Below, piece after piece: positions 1 through 6,950 of a DNA stretch of 13,393 nucleotides. This stretch comes from an uncultured Clostridia bacterium (GTDB lineage Bacteria; Bacillota; Clostridia; Monoglobales; Monoglobaceae): assembly GCA_945878965.1 (NCBI GenBank), contig CAMCUJ010000010.1, forward strand, positions 1 to 13,393, written 5' to 3'. The notes beneath the pieces are model-generated. The model made no database searches. It had not been told where the DNA came from and was given only the letters and a program-made list of their open reading frames with translations. How positions within the stretch are numbered: the stretch's first letter is position 1; every line of letters begins with the position of its first letter. The position numbers were made by a program, and so were the translations under genes.

Positions 1-22
1 TTAATGATGGGTGATGTCGTGT

Positions 23-40
23 AAAAGCGACCGCTGTCGC
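23..40 (-). terminator. Weak intrinsic terminator after the M23 hydrolase gene
   Basis: Read on the minus strand, GCGAC / GTCGC (27-40) can form a 5-bp stem with a 4-base loop, followed by four T's (complement of 23-26). It begins two bases past the stop codon of the M23 gene. The stem and T-run are short, so it may only attenuate readthrough. In many Clostridia an S41 protease gene follows this cluster, but the next gene lies outside the window. Confidence 0.4.
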
Positions 41-42
41 CG

Positions 43-1215
43 CTAATTGAAGAATTGCATAGGATTAACCGCAGAGCCGTTTATAAGAACCTCAAAATGA
101 AGGTGCGGTCCCGTTGAATTTCCGGTAGAGCCAACCTTGCCTATCTGCTGACCCTTTGTAACACTCTGACCCTTTTTAACTCCGATTGAACTCATATGTC
201 CGTAGAGCGTAGCACGTCCACCGCCATGATCAATTATTACACAGTTTCCATATCCCGAATTCCAGCCCGCAAGCGTAACCGTTCCGGAATTTGCGGCAAC
301 AATTGATGCTCCGAATGATGCACCGATATCAGTTCCGGTATGTTTTTTAAGCTTTCCCGAAACCGGATTAACTCTCGCCGGTGAAAAATGTGATGTAATT
401 GTATAACAGCTTGGAGTAGGCCACGCAAAATCTCCGCCCACATACTTTACATTACTGCTGCCACCGCTTGATGTATTCTTACTAAGTGACGCCGAAATCT
501 GAGAAATAAGCGCATCCATCGCCGCCTGCTTTTCCTCCATTATCTTTTCATTCGCCTTGATATCCTGCTGAAGCTCATTTATATATCTATTTTGTTCAGC
601 AAGCTTTGACGAAAGAGCACTCTTCTGTGTTGCTGTTTCTATCTTATACTTTTCTTGTTCTTCCTTAATAGCTTCTATCTCATTTTTACTGTTTTCAATA
701 GTATTCTTTACTTCTTCCATATGATCAAAAATATTTCTGTCATACTCCGCTATCTCCTGAGCAATTTCAATTCTGTCCAAAAAATCCGAAAAGCTTTCCG
801 CACTGAAAAGAATCTCTATATAATTTACAACACCGCCTTCACACATAACTCTGAATCGTTCCTGAAAATCTTCAAACTGCTTATCCGCTTCCTTCGTAGC
901 CTTTTCAAGCTCCTCTTCCTTTATTTTAAGCTGTGCCTCTGTTTCGCTTAGCTGTTCATTAATAGCATCAAGCTGAGTTTGAATTTGTCCGACTTCTTTT
1001 TCAAGCTTTTCCATGGTTTCTAAAGTCTTTTCCTTTTCGGAATTTGCATTATCTATTTTTTTCTGTGCCTCACTTTTCTCCTTTTTAGCCTTATCAAGCT
1101 TTTGCTGCAGACTTGTATCGGCATAAACAAACTGAGCACATGCTGAAGCCGCTATTCCGAATACGAACACAGAAATTATAACTATTGCTGTGATTTTAAG
1201 CATTTTTCTGCTCAT
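43..1215 (-). CDS. Coiled-coil M23 peptidoglycan hydrolase, FtsEX partner (EnvC/PcsB-like architecture)
   Basis: A 390-aa exported murein hydrolase expected to be activated at the division septum by the FtsEX complex encoded just upstream. Residues 1-32 form a signal peptide (basic MSRKMLK, then a hydrophobic stretch; cleavage plausible near SACA or VYA). Residues 34-247 are Lys/Glu-rich coiled coil, interrupted at 120-150 by FRVMCEGG...SFSDFLDRIE, a segment typical of FtsEX-dependent hydrolases. A Gly/Ser linker (249-260) leads to an M23/LytM domain (about 265-390). The Zn ligands look complete: H292 and D296 (HTGTD) and H373 (HLH), plus catalytic H340 (YGH). This suggests an active endopeptidase rather than a degenerate EnvC-type activator. 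The start at 1215 has GGAGG about 13 bases upstream, which is slightly long; an in-frame ATG at 1203 is the alternative. ftsX ends 58 bp upstream, which is consistent with one operon. Family assignment is firm; the FtsEX partnership is inferred from context. Confidence 0.93.
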   Translation of the reverse strand: MSRKMLKITAIVIISVFVFGIAASACAQFVYADTSLQQKLDKAKKEKSEAQKKIDNANSEKEKTLETMEKLEKEVGQIQTQLDAINEQLSETEAQLKIKEEELEKATKEADKQFEDFQERFRVMCEGGVVNYIEILFSAESFSDFLDRIEIAQEIAEYDRNIFDHMEEVKNTIENSKNEIEAIKEEQEKYKIETATQKSALSSKLAEQNRYINELQQDIKANEKIMEEKQAAMDALISQISASLSKNTSSGGSSNVKYVGGDFAWPTPSCYTITSHFSPARVNPVSGKLKKHTGTDIGASFGASIVAANSGTVTLAGWNSGYGNCVIIDHGGGRATLYGHMSSIGVKKGQSVTKGQQIGKVGSTGNSTGPHLHFEVLINGSAVNPMQFFN

Positions 1216-1273
1216 AAGTTATCGATTTCCTCCATATTATCTCAATACCCTGCTATAAGCACTCCGCACTTAA

Positions 1274-2161
1274 TTATACGTGTAAATGCTTATGTATAGA
1301 AAGCACACTTCCAATAGTTCCGATACCGATTCCAAGTGCCAAAAAGCTGTATATAATTATTTTTGAAGCATACGAAGCACTTAAAAGTTCAATACTTCCG
1401 AGAAATTCCGAAAAAGAACCAAGCATTGAGCTGTAAACAAAAATAACTATCACCGCAGCCAACGCTGCTCCTATAACTCCTAAAATAGCACCCTCAATTA
1501 TAAACGGCCAGCGTATGAACCAATTAGTTGCACCTACAAACTTCATAATGTTAATTTCTTTTCTTCGTGCAAAAAGTCCAAGCTTTATCGTATTTGAAAT
1601 TATAAATACCGATATTGCAACCAAAATTACAAGCAGCCATATACTTAAATTATGTATAAAATCCGTAACCTTAAGAATTTTATCTATAATATCTTGCCTG
1701 TTTGTAACCTCCTCAACACCTTCTATCTGCTGTGCAAGCTGCGCAACTCTCGTAGATTCGGATAAATCCGTAAGAGTTACAATATATGAATCTCTGAGCG
1801 GATTATTTTCCTCTAAAATCTCTATCGCCTTTGCCTGCTCGTCATAATCCTCCTTAGCCTTTTCAAAGCGATCCTCTTTTGTATAAAGAGTAATACTCTC
1901 AACTCCGTCTATACTTTCAAGCTGACTTGCTACACTTCTGAGCCCATCCCTGTCAATATCCTTCTTCATATATACATTAAACTGGCATTGATCCTTTATC
2001 TGATCCGCAAAATAATTTACATTCATTCCTAAAAGTGTGCATAATCCGAACAATACCAGACTTGCAATAACCGTTCCTATAGATACTATGCTCATAAGTC
2101 TGTTAGATATAACTCCCTTAAAGCCCTGTACCAAAAAATACTGTATGTTTCTAAATATCAT
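1274..2161 (-). CDS. ftsX: Cell division protein FtsX, membrane subunit of the FtsEX ABC-type complex
   Basis: A 295-aa integral membrane protein that transmits FtsE ATPase motion to an extracellular wall hydrolase, here most likely the M23 protein encoded next. It has the usual FtsX layout: a cytoplasmic start (MIFRNIQYF), TM1 about residues 22-46, a large extracellular loop of about 47-170 that should bind the hydrolase coiled coil, then three TMs at about 174-196, 222-245 and 267-289. The cytoplasmic RRKEINIMKFVGAT segment (about 199-212) is the FtsX/MacB-type coupling motif after TM2. The ATG at 2161 is preferred over the longer open frame (2188): GAAAGAGG lies about 11 bases upstream, and FtsX proteins normally begin close to this motif. 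This start leaves an 11-bp overlap with the end of ftsE, suggesting translational coupling. Confidence 0.95.
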   Translation of the reverse strand: MIFRNIQYFLVQGFKGVISNRLMSIVSIGTVIASLVLFGLCTLLGMNVNYFADQIKDQCQFNVYMKKDIDRDGLRSVASQLESIDGVESITLYTKEDRFEKAKEDYDEQAKAIEILEENNPLRDSYIVTLTDLSESTRVAQLAQQIEGVEEVTNRQDIIDKILKVTDFIHNLSIWLLVILVAISVFIISNTIKLGLFARRKEINIMKFVGATNWFIRWPFIIEGAILGVIGAALAAVIVIFVYSSMLGSFSEFLGSIELLSASYASKIIIYSFLALGIGIGTIGSVLSIHKHLHV

Positions 2162-2840
2162 ATCCGTAACCGCCTCTTTCTTCATCACGAACCAAGCTTC
2201 CGTTTTCTACTGCCAAAACACGCTTTTTCATATTATCAACAAATTCCTTGGCATGGGTAGCTATAAGAATTGTTGTACCGCTTCTGTTTATCTCCTCAAA
2301 AAGCTGCATAATCTCGGCCGCAGTATCCGGATCAAGATTACCGGTAGGCTCATCCGCTATAATTACAGGCGGATTATTTACCATTGCCCTTGCAATAGAT
2401 ACTCTCTGTTGTTCACCGCCCGAAAGCTGATTTGGCTTCATCTTAGCTTTTTCGGAAAGACCCACCATACTTAAAACGCTTGGCACTCTACGGCGTATCT
2501 CTTTTCTTGAAGCACCTATTACCTGCATTGCAAACGCAACGTTATCATAAACCGTTTTATTCGGAAGAAGTCTGAAATCCTGAAACACCATCCCGATGCT
2601 TCTTCTTAAATACGGAATATCATTTTTCTTAATTTCACTTAATATAAAATCATTTACAATAACCTCGCCGTACGTTGCAACCTCTTCATGAATGATAAGC
2701 TCAGTAAGCGTAGATTTTCCGGCACCCGATGGACCCACAAGGAATACAAATTCCCCTTTGTTTATTTTGAATGATACATTTTCAAGAGCCAGCGTACCAT
2801 TATCTTCATATACCTTTGTAACATTTTTAAATTCAATCAT
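2151..2840 (-). CDS. ftsE: Cell division ATP-binding protein FtsE
   Basis: A 229-aa ABC-type ATPase, the cytosolic motor of FtsEX, which couples ATP hydrolysis to activation of peptidoglycan cleavage at the septum. Motifs visible in order: Walker A GPSGAGKST (36-44), Q-loop FQD (86-88), signature LSGGEQQR (139-146), Walker B VIIADEP (159-165) and switch His in ATH (196). Its length matches the family. The start is supported by AAAGGA about 8-9 bases upstream of the ATG. The gene is first in the ftsE-ftsX-M23 cluster and its last codons overlap ftsX. No convincing sigma-A promoter was found in the 207 bp upstream, so expression may come from a divergent or readthrough promoter. Confidence 0.97.
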   Translation of the reverse strand: MIEFKNVTKVYEDNGTLALENVSFKINKGEFVFLVGPSGAGKSTLTELIIHEEVATYGEVIVNDFILSEIKKNDIPYLRRSIGMVFQDFRLLPNKTVYDNVAFAMQVIGASRKEIRRRVPSVLSMVGLSEKAKMKPNQLSGGEQQRVSIARAMVNNPPVIIADEPTGNLDPDTAAEIMQLFEEINRSGTTILIATHAKEFVDNMKKRVLAVENGSLVRDEERGGYGYDI

Positions 2841-2927
2841 CGGTAAAGTTCCTTTCGCTTAGTTTGTGTTTTACATATGCCTCATTTGCCAAAGATAAGC
2901 GGTGAGGTGAAATCATTATGTGACCAA

Positions 2928-2952
2928 GGGTGAACACAGCTCGCCCCTACAA
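2928..2952 (-). repeat. Degenerate GGGGCG-type hairpin repeat, copy 1
   Basis: Read on the minus strand this begins TTGTAGGGGCGAGC and ends in CACCC. GGGTGAAC (2928-2935) and GCTCGCCC (2939-2946) pair over seven of eight positions (one T.G, one mismatch) around a 3-base loop. The TTGTAGGGGCG lead is, to my knowledge, a dispersed small-hairpin type in gut Clostridia genomes. It lies between ftsE and the PucR-type gene, outside both coding regions. No T-run follows, so it is a poor terminator. Confidence 0.45.
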
Positions 2953-2983
2953 CCGTGCAGCATTAAACCTTACATTTCTTGAC

Positions 2984-3011
2984 AGGTAGGAGCAGATTCT
3001 GTATCTGCCCG
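2984..3011 (+). repeat. Degenerate GGGGCG-type hairpin repeat, copy 2, opposite orientation
   Basis: On the plus strand AGGTAGGAGCAGAT...ATCTGCCCG forms a perfect 6-bp stem GCAGAT / ATCTGC (2992-2997 and 3003-3008) with loop TCTGT. It has the same TAGG-hairpin-CCCG frame as copy 1 but points the other way. A 10-bp direct repeat CCGTGCAGCA (2953-2962 and 3026-3035) brackets this copy, which could be a footprint of insertion or part of a larger repeat unit. Confidence 0.45.
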
Positions 3012-3047
3012 AGAAATATGATATCCCGTGCAGCAACATTGTCGAAA

Positions 3048-4133
3048 TTAAAGTCTTGTAGGATGTGAAATAAGATATTTATTAACCATCATCGCAACCT
3101 TAAATATGATCGCATCGTCAAATTCTCTTAAATCAAGACCCGTAAGCTTCTTTATCTTATCAAGCCTGTACACAAGTGTATTTCTGTGAACAAAAAGCTT
3201 TCTTGAAGTTTCGGATACGTTAAGGTTATTTTCAAAGAATTTCTGAATTGTGTAGATAGTTTCACTGTCAAGAACATTTATAGACTCTTTCTTAAATACT
3301 TCGTTTAAGAACAGCTCACAAAGAGTTGTAGGAAGCTGATATATAAGTCTTCCTATTCCAAGATTTTCATAGCTTATAATATTCTTTTCAGTATCGAATA
3401 CCTTTCCTACCTCAAGTGCAATACGGGACTCACGATAAGCCGCTGCAAGTTCTTGTATTGTAGGAACCACTGTCGAAATACCGATTGAAACCTTAACCAT
3501 AGCCTCTGTCATAACAGCATCAAGCATATTCTGTGCAAGCTTCATTATTTCTTCGGTTGGTACATCCTCTTTCATTTCTTTAATAACCGCAACATCTCTA
3601 TTATCAATTTGAACAACAAAGTCATGTGCCTTATCGGGAAACAAACTAAGCAGAATTTCAACTATTGAAGTTTCGGAATTTTTCTGTGTTCTTACCAAGA
3701 ATACCACTCTTGAAGCATCAACATTAAGATGTAATTCACGACTTCTGTATAAAACATCACCCGGAAGAATGTTATCAACTATTACATTTTTAACAAAACT
3801 GTTTCTGTCATATTTTTCATCATAGTATTGCTTAATTGTAAGAAAATGTGTTCCAAGAAATGCACAATAACCCTTTGCCATTTCATCGTCGCCCTCACAA
3901 AAAACAATATATTCACTCTTATTATAAGTTTCAACACGCTTATAACTGCATGAATTTATAATCTTTATATCACTGCCGCTTTCAAAAAGAGATAAAAGAT
4001 TCTCATTTTCGCTGCCTATACGGCTTTCGTCGCTGCAGGCAATTATGGTTCCGTTATCATCTATAACACCTATAATTCGGTCTATATCCTTTTTTAGCTG
4101 ATTAAGAGTATTCTGAAATAATCTGTTTTGCAT
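3048..4133 (-). CDS. PucR/CdaR-type transcriptional regulator
   Basis: A 361-aa predicted DNA-binding regulator. The N-terminal part (about 1-110) looks like a small ligand-sensing domain (GVIDDNGTIIACSD, then EYIVFCEGDDE). A middle region (about 135-245) fits the degenerate GGDEF-like domain of the CdaR group (VKVSIGIS followed by AYRESRIALEVGK). The C-terminus (about 290-352) is a PucR-type helix-turn-helix with NVSETSRKLFVHRNTLVYRLDKI and LREFDDAIIFKVAMMV. The start is the ATG at 4133, with GAAAGG about 10 bases upstream; an in-frame TTG at 4151 would place the Shine-Dalgarno inside the gene. The effector and targets cannot be read from sequence. It is transcribed divergently from the phosphoglycerate mutase gene and lies upstream of ftsE in the same direction. 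CdaR itself responds to sugar diacids, but that ligand should not be assumed here. Confidence 0.85.
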   Translation of the reverse strand: MQNRLFQNTLNQLKKDIDRIIGVIDDNGTIIACSDESRIGSENENLLSLFESGSDIKIINSCSYKRVETYNKSEYIVFCEGDDEMAKGYCAFLGTHFLTIKQYYDEKYDRNSFVKNVIVDNILPGDVLYRSRELHLNVDASRVVFLVRTQKNSETSIVEILLSLFPDKAHDFVVQIDNRDVAVIKEMKEDVPTEEIMKLAQNMLDAVMTEAMVKVSIGISTVVPTIQELAAAYRESRIALEVGKVFDTEKNIISYENLGIGRLIYQLPTTLCELFLNEVFKKESINVLDSETIYTIQKFFENNLNVSETSRKLFVHRNTLVYRLDKIKKLTGLDLREFDDAIIFKVAMMVNKYLISHPTRL

Positions 4134-4201
4134 AAATACCACGCCTTTCAATAATTAACTTCTAAAATTCTCAATTAAATGCTACTTCTTATCCATTATC
4201 T

Positions 4202-4230
4202 ATTATAACGCTTTTTCTACCGAATTGCAA
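4202..4230 (-). promoter_or_regulatory. Sigma-A-type promoter of the PucR-type regulator gene
   Basis: On the minus strand, -35 TTGCAA (4225-4230) and -10 TATAAT (4202-4207) are separated by exactly 17 bases. Transcription should start near 4195, giving a leader of about 60 bases before the ATG at 4133. Confidence 0.7.
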
Positions 4231-4274
4231 GTTTTTTTCGTAAATTTTTCACAAACAATTAATAAAAATTAAGT

Positions 4275-4303
4275 TTGACATATCAGCCTTTAAGAGTTAT
4301 AAT
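4275..4303 (+). promoter_or_regulatory. Consensus sigma-A promoter of the phosphoglycerate mutase gene
   Basis: TTGACA (4275-4280) and TATAAT (4298-4303) are both perfect consensus hexamers with a 17-base spacer. The predicted start is near 4310, giving a leader of about 85 bases. This is the strongest promoter in the window and would suit a constitutively needed metabolic gene. It lies only about 45 bp from the divergent promoter serving the PucR-type gene. Confidence 0.85.
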
Positions 4304-4364
4304 ATTACCATAGTTTTATATATATATTGTGAAAGCTATGCAAAATCAAAATCAATGATATAAT

Positions 4365-4378
4365 GCCGAGAAATCGGC
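4365..4378 (+). other. GNRA-capped hairpin just before the apgM ribosome binding site
   Basis: GCCGA (4365-4369) and TCGGC (4374-4378) form a perfect 5-bp stem closed by the loop GAAA, a stable GNRA tetraloop. It ends four bases before AGGAG (4383-4387). It lacks a T-run and so is not a terminator. It might stabilise the mRNA or position the ribosome; no function is shown. Confidence 0.45.
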
Positions 4379-4394
4379 AGTAAGGAGAATTTAT

Positions 4395-5603
4395 ATGAAA
4401 TATATAGTTGTTTTATGCGACGGTGCGGCAGACACACCGGTTGAGGAGCTTGGCGGGAAAACACCGCTTGAAGCTGCAAAAAAGCCTAATATAGACAGGC
4501 TTGCAAAGTACGGTGAGATGGGAATGGTAACAACAGTTCCAGATAATCTACCTCCGGGCAGTGATGTTGCAAACCTTGCGGTATTCGGCTACGATCCTCA
4601 GATTTACTACACAGGTCGTTCCCCACTTGAGGCGGTTTCAATGAACGTTCCCCTTGAGCTTACCGACACAACCTTCAGAACCAACCTTGTATATCTTTCT
4701 GAGGATGAGGACTACGAAAACAAGACAATGGTTGACTACAGCTCAGACGAAATTTCAACGCCTGAAGCACATGAGCTTATAAAGGCGGTAAATGATGCAC
4801 TTAAGACTGACGAATATGAATTTTTCGGCGGAATAAGCTACCGTCATCTTCTTGTATGGCACAACAAGGAAAACACATTCCAAAGTCTTACCCCTCCGCA
4901 TGATATTTCAGACAGAAAGGTTACAGAATATCTTCCAAAGGATGAAACTCTTTTAAACCTTATGAAAAAGAGCTATGATATACTAAAGAACCATCCCGTA
5001 AATCTTGAAAGAATAAAGAGGGGGTTACGTCCCGCAAACTCTATTTGGATTTGGGGAAGCGGAACAAAGCCAAACCTTACGACTTATAAAGACAAGTTCG
5101 GAATTAAGGGAGCGGTTGTTTCGGCAGTTGACCTTATAAAAGGAATCGGACACTGTGCCGGACTTAATGTGATTGACGTTGAAGGTGCAACAGGTACAGT
5201 TCACACAAACTTTGACGGAAAGGCAAAGGCTGCAATTGAAGAACTCAGAAATGGTGCGGATTTTGTTTACGTTCATCTTGAAGGAGCGGACGAAGCAGGT
5301 CACAGACATGAGATTGACAACAAGGTTAAATCTATTGAATTAATTGACGAAAAGATAGTTGCACCTATTGTAAAGGCAATGGAAGATGACAATGAGGATT
5401 ATTCAATTCTTGTAATGCCTGACCATCCGACTCCGCTTGCAATCAGAACACATACATCTGACCCTATTCCGTACATACTATATAACAGTACTTCTGAAAA
5501 TTCCGAAGCGGAAAGAATTTATTCGGAAAAAGATGCTGAAAAAACAGGAATTTACGTTAAGGACGGATATACTCTTATTAATAAGCTTCTTGGCAAACAG
5601 TAA
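4395..5603 (+). CDS. apgM: Cofactor-independent phosphoglycerate mutase, archaeal (ApgM) type
   Basis: A 402-aa cytosolic enzyme of the alkaline phosphatase superfamily, ApgM branch, expected to interconvert 3- and 2-phosphoglycerate in glycolysis/gluconeogenesis. Metal and catalytic residues are in place: D9 (LCDGAAD), the phosphoryl-accepting S56 within GSDVANLAVFGYDP, D299 and H303 (HLEGADEAGH), D343-H344 (PDH) and H353 (RTHTSDPIPY). Length matches the family. The start at 4395 follows AAGGAG by 7-8 bases. Some bacterial members of this branch have been proposed as alternative homoserine kinases in threonine synthesis; no threonine genes are nearby to support that here. A membrane protein gene follows after 55 bp with no terminator between, so the two are probably co-transcribed. 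Family assignment is secure; the exact substrate is less so. Confidence 0.92.
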   Translation: MKYIVVLCDGAADTPVEELGGKTPLEAAKKPNIDRLAKYGEMGMVTTVPDNLPPGSDVANLAVFGYDPQIYYTGRSPLEAVSMNVPLELTDTTFRTNLVYLSEDEDYENKTMVDYSSDEISTPEAHELIKAVNDALKTDEYEFFGGISYRHLLVWHNKENTFQSLTPPHDISDRKVTEYLPKDETLLNLMKKSYDILKNHPVNLERIKRGLRPANSIWIWGSGTKPNLTTYKDKFGIKGAVVSAVDLIKGIGHCAGLNVIDVEGATGTVHTNFDGKAKAAIEELRNGADFVYVHLEGADEAGHRHEIDNKVKSIELIDEKIVAPIVKAMEDDNEDYSILVMPDHPTPLAIRTHTSDPIPYILYNSTSENSEAERIYSEKDAEKTGIYVKDGYTLINKLLGKQ

Positions 5604-5633
5604 TCGTATTTGCTGTTTGCTGTGAGTATCTGC

Positions 5634-5651
5634 TTTCCGATAAAACGGAGG
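5634..5651 (+). promoter_or_regulatory. Shine-Dalgarno of the YtvI-like gene in a possible hairpin
   Basis: GGAGG (5647-5651) sits 7 bases before the ATG, an optimal ribosome site. It can pair as CGGAGG with upstream TTTCCG (5634-5639) across the loop ATAAAA, giving four Watson-Crick or better-placed pairs plus two G.U pairs. The pairing is weak and may not matter in the cell. Confidence 0.35.
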
Positions 5652-5658
5652 ACTCTAC

Positions 5659-6780
5659 ATGACAAAAAATAAGTATTTAAATTTTACATTGATAGCAATT
5701 GGTATAATAGCGGCAATATTTCTTTTGCCGCTTATGATTAGGCTGTTTTTGCCGTTTGTTTTAGGATTTCTTATTGCCATGATGTGTCAGAAAATAATTC
5801 GTTTTCTCGAACACAGACTCAAAATAAACAGAGGAATCAGTTCTGCACTTTTAATAATTTTTATAGTAGGAATTATAACACTTATACTTTCGGTTCTGAT
5901 ATATCAATTATTCGTTCAGCTTGCGGGATTATTTTCGGGATTTCCTGAGCTTATGGAAAGTATCCGTCTTAAGGGAAATGAGCTTTATCTGAAATTTTCC
6001 GACATATATGACAACCTGCCCGATGAATTTCAAGGCTACGTTGAAAATTTTATATGGGATATTCAAAACAACTTGAAAGATGCAATTTCTCCTATTACAA
6101 AGAACATTATAACCTTTGCTAAGAATTTTGCATTTTCACTTCCCGAGGCAGTAATGTTTATAATAATGTTTATATTATCGACATTCTTTTTCACCAAAGA
6201 CTATCAGCAGGTAGTGAACTTTGCGAACGAGATACTTTCAAAACCATTTTTAAGTAAAGCTGTATTTCTTAAAGACACTGTTTTCGGAGCTTTTTTCAAA
6301 TATATAAAAGCTCAGCTTATTATGATGAGTATTATCAGCTCGGAGGTTACAATAGTATTATGGATACTCGGAATTGACTATCCTCTTGTTTGGGGACTTA
6401 TAATAGGCTTTACGGATGCACTTCCATTCTTCGGAACAGCAATAATTCTTGTACCTTGGGCGATTATAAACCTTATATACGGCGACTATATGCTCGCTCT
6501 TGCTCTTATAATACTTCAGTGTACAACATTTATCACACGTCAGCTTTTAGAGCCGAGAATTGTAAGCTCTCAGATAGGACTTCATCCTATACTTACTCTT
6601 ATAAGCATATATGTAGGTCTTAAGCTTTTCGGTGTTATAGGCATGATTATTACGCCTATACTTATGCTTCTTGCAGTGAATTTTTACGTTTCATTTAAAG
6701 AGGGTAAGAATGAAATTTCAGAAAATTCAGAAGAAAGTACAGCTTTAGAATCTGAAACTGAAAACGAATATAAAAGTTAA
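5659..6780 (+). CDS. ytvI: AI-2E-family (YtvI-like) integral membrane protein
   Basis: A 373-aa polytopic membrane protein of the AI-2E transporter family, closest in pattern to YtvI, a conserved protein linked to sporulation in Firmicutes. Hydrophobic segments at about 9-43 (two), 61-85, 160-180, 217-237, 241-265, 277-293 and 310-345 give seven or eight TMs. The hydrophilic stretch 90-155 is the usual large loop. Family motifs are clear: TDALPFFGT (252-260), LVPWAI (264-269), RQLLEPRIVSSQIGLHP (294-310) and GLKLFGVIG (320-328). The tail (348-373) is Glu/Ser-rich and soluble. The transported substrate is unknown; the AI-2 label comes from family founders and should not be read as function. 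It is likely translated from the apgM transcript and is followed by a strong terminator. A specific sporulation role is inferred from the family only. Confidence 0.85.
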   Translation: MTKNKYLNFTLIAIGIIAAIFLLPLMIRLFLPFVLGFLIAMMCQKIIRFLEHRLKINRGISSALLIIFIVGIITLILSVLIYQLFVQLAGLFSGFPELMESIRLKGNELYLKFSDIYDNLPDEFQGYVENFIWDIQNNLKDAISPITKNIITFAKNFAFSLPEAVMFIIMFILSTFFFTKDYQQVVNFANEILSKPFLSKAVFLKDTVFGAFFKYIKAQLIMMSIISSEVTIVLWILGIDYPLVWGLIIGFTDALPFFGTAIILVPWAIINLIYGDYMLALALIILQCTTFITRQLLEPRIVSSQIGLHPILTLISIYVGLKLFGVIGMIITPILMLLAVNFYVSFKEGKNEISENSEESTALESETENEYKS

Positions 6781-6785
6781 AATAA

Positions 6786-6950
6786 TTAAAGATTAATTTT
6801 AATGTAAATCGGGAGAGTAAAAATGCTCTCCCGTATATTTTTGTCTGCGGTACAACAGGCAATCTTCGCATCCTTTACGCATAATAAATTAACTAACCCT
6901 TCAATATCTTCAACTTCATCATTAAATCTGCAAATCTCGGTATCATTCAT
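6786..6950 (-). CDS. Small hypothetical protein (54 aa), third gene of the radical SAM operon
   Basis: A 54-codon frame beginning MNDTEICRFN and ending YIKINL. Its ATG shares one base with the stop codon of the DUF5131 gene (TAATG). A near-ideal Shine-Dalgarno, AGAGGAG, lies 7 bases upstream, inside the last codons of that gene. Those two facts favour real, coupled translation. The protein is acidic at its N-terminus and has four Cys (C7, C24, C32, C33); no known family is recognised. Against it: the last 17 or so codons cross the inverted repeat that terminates the convergent YtvI-like gene, and its stop lies only 5 bp from that gene's stop. It may be a real small protein, a decayed remnant, or a chance frame. 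Confidence 0.5.
   Translation of the reverse strand: MNDTEICRFNDEVEDIEGLVNLLCVKDAKIACCTADKNIRESIFTLPIYIKINL
6810..6842 (+). terminator. Intrinsic terminator of the apgM-ytvI transcript
   Basis: CGGGAGAG (6810-6817) and CTCTCCCG (6826-6833) form a perfect 8-bp stem with an 8-base loop, followed by the T-rich TATATTTTT. It starts 29 bases past the stop of the YtvI-like gene. On the minus strand no T-run follows the stem, so it acts in the plus direction only. Confidence 0.85.

Noticed and set aside
2162..2188. Longer ftsX starting at 2188
   Set aside because: The ATG at 2161 has GAAAGAGG well placed upstream and gives the usual FtsX N-terminus; the extra nine residues (MMKKEAVTD) are read from the other frame of ftsE.
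2037..2474. A 145-aa plus-strand open frame antisense to ftsE/ftsX
   Set aside because: It lies wholly over two well-conserved genes on the other strand, has no recognisable domain and no supporting ribosome site. The same applies to other antisense frames at 655-951, 1515-1847, 5025-5309, 7302-7792 and 12660-12908.
2928..3011. Repeat pair as a CRISPR fragment or rho-independent terminator
   Set aside because: Only two divergent copies in opposite orientation with no regular spacers, and no T-run follows either hairpin.
4134..4151. TTG start at 4151 for the PucR-type regulator
   Set aside because: The Shine-Dalgarno GAAAGG would then lie inside the gene; it is placed correctly for the ATG at 4133.
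4359..4364. A second TATAAT in the apgM leader
   Set aside because: No acceptable -35 hexamer is found 15-19 bases upstream, and the consensus promoter at 4275-4303 already explains transcription.
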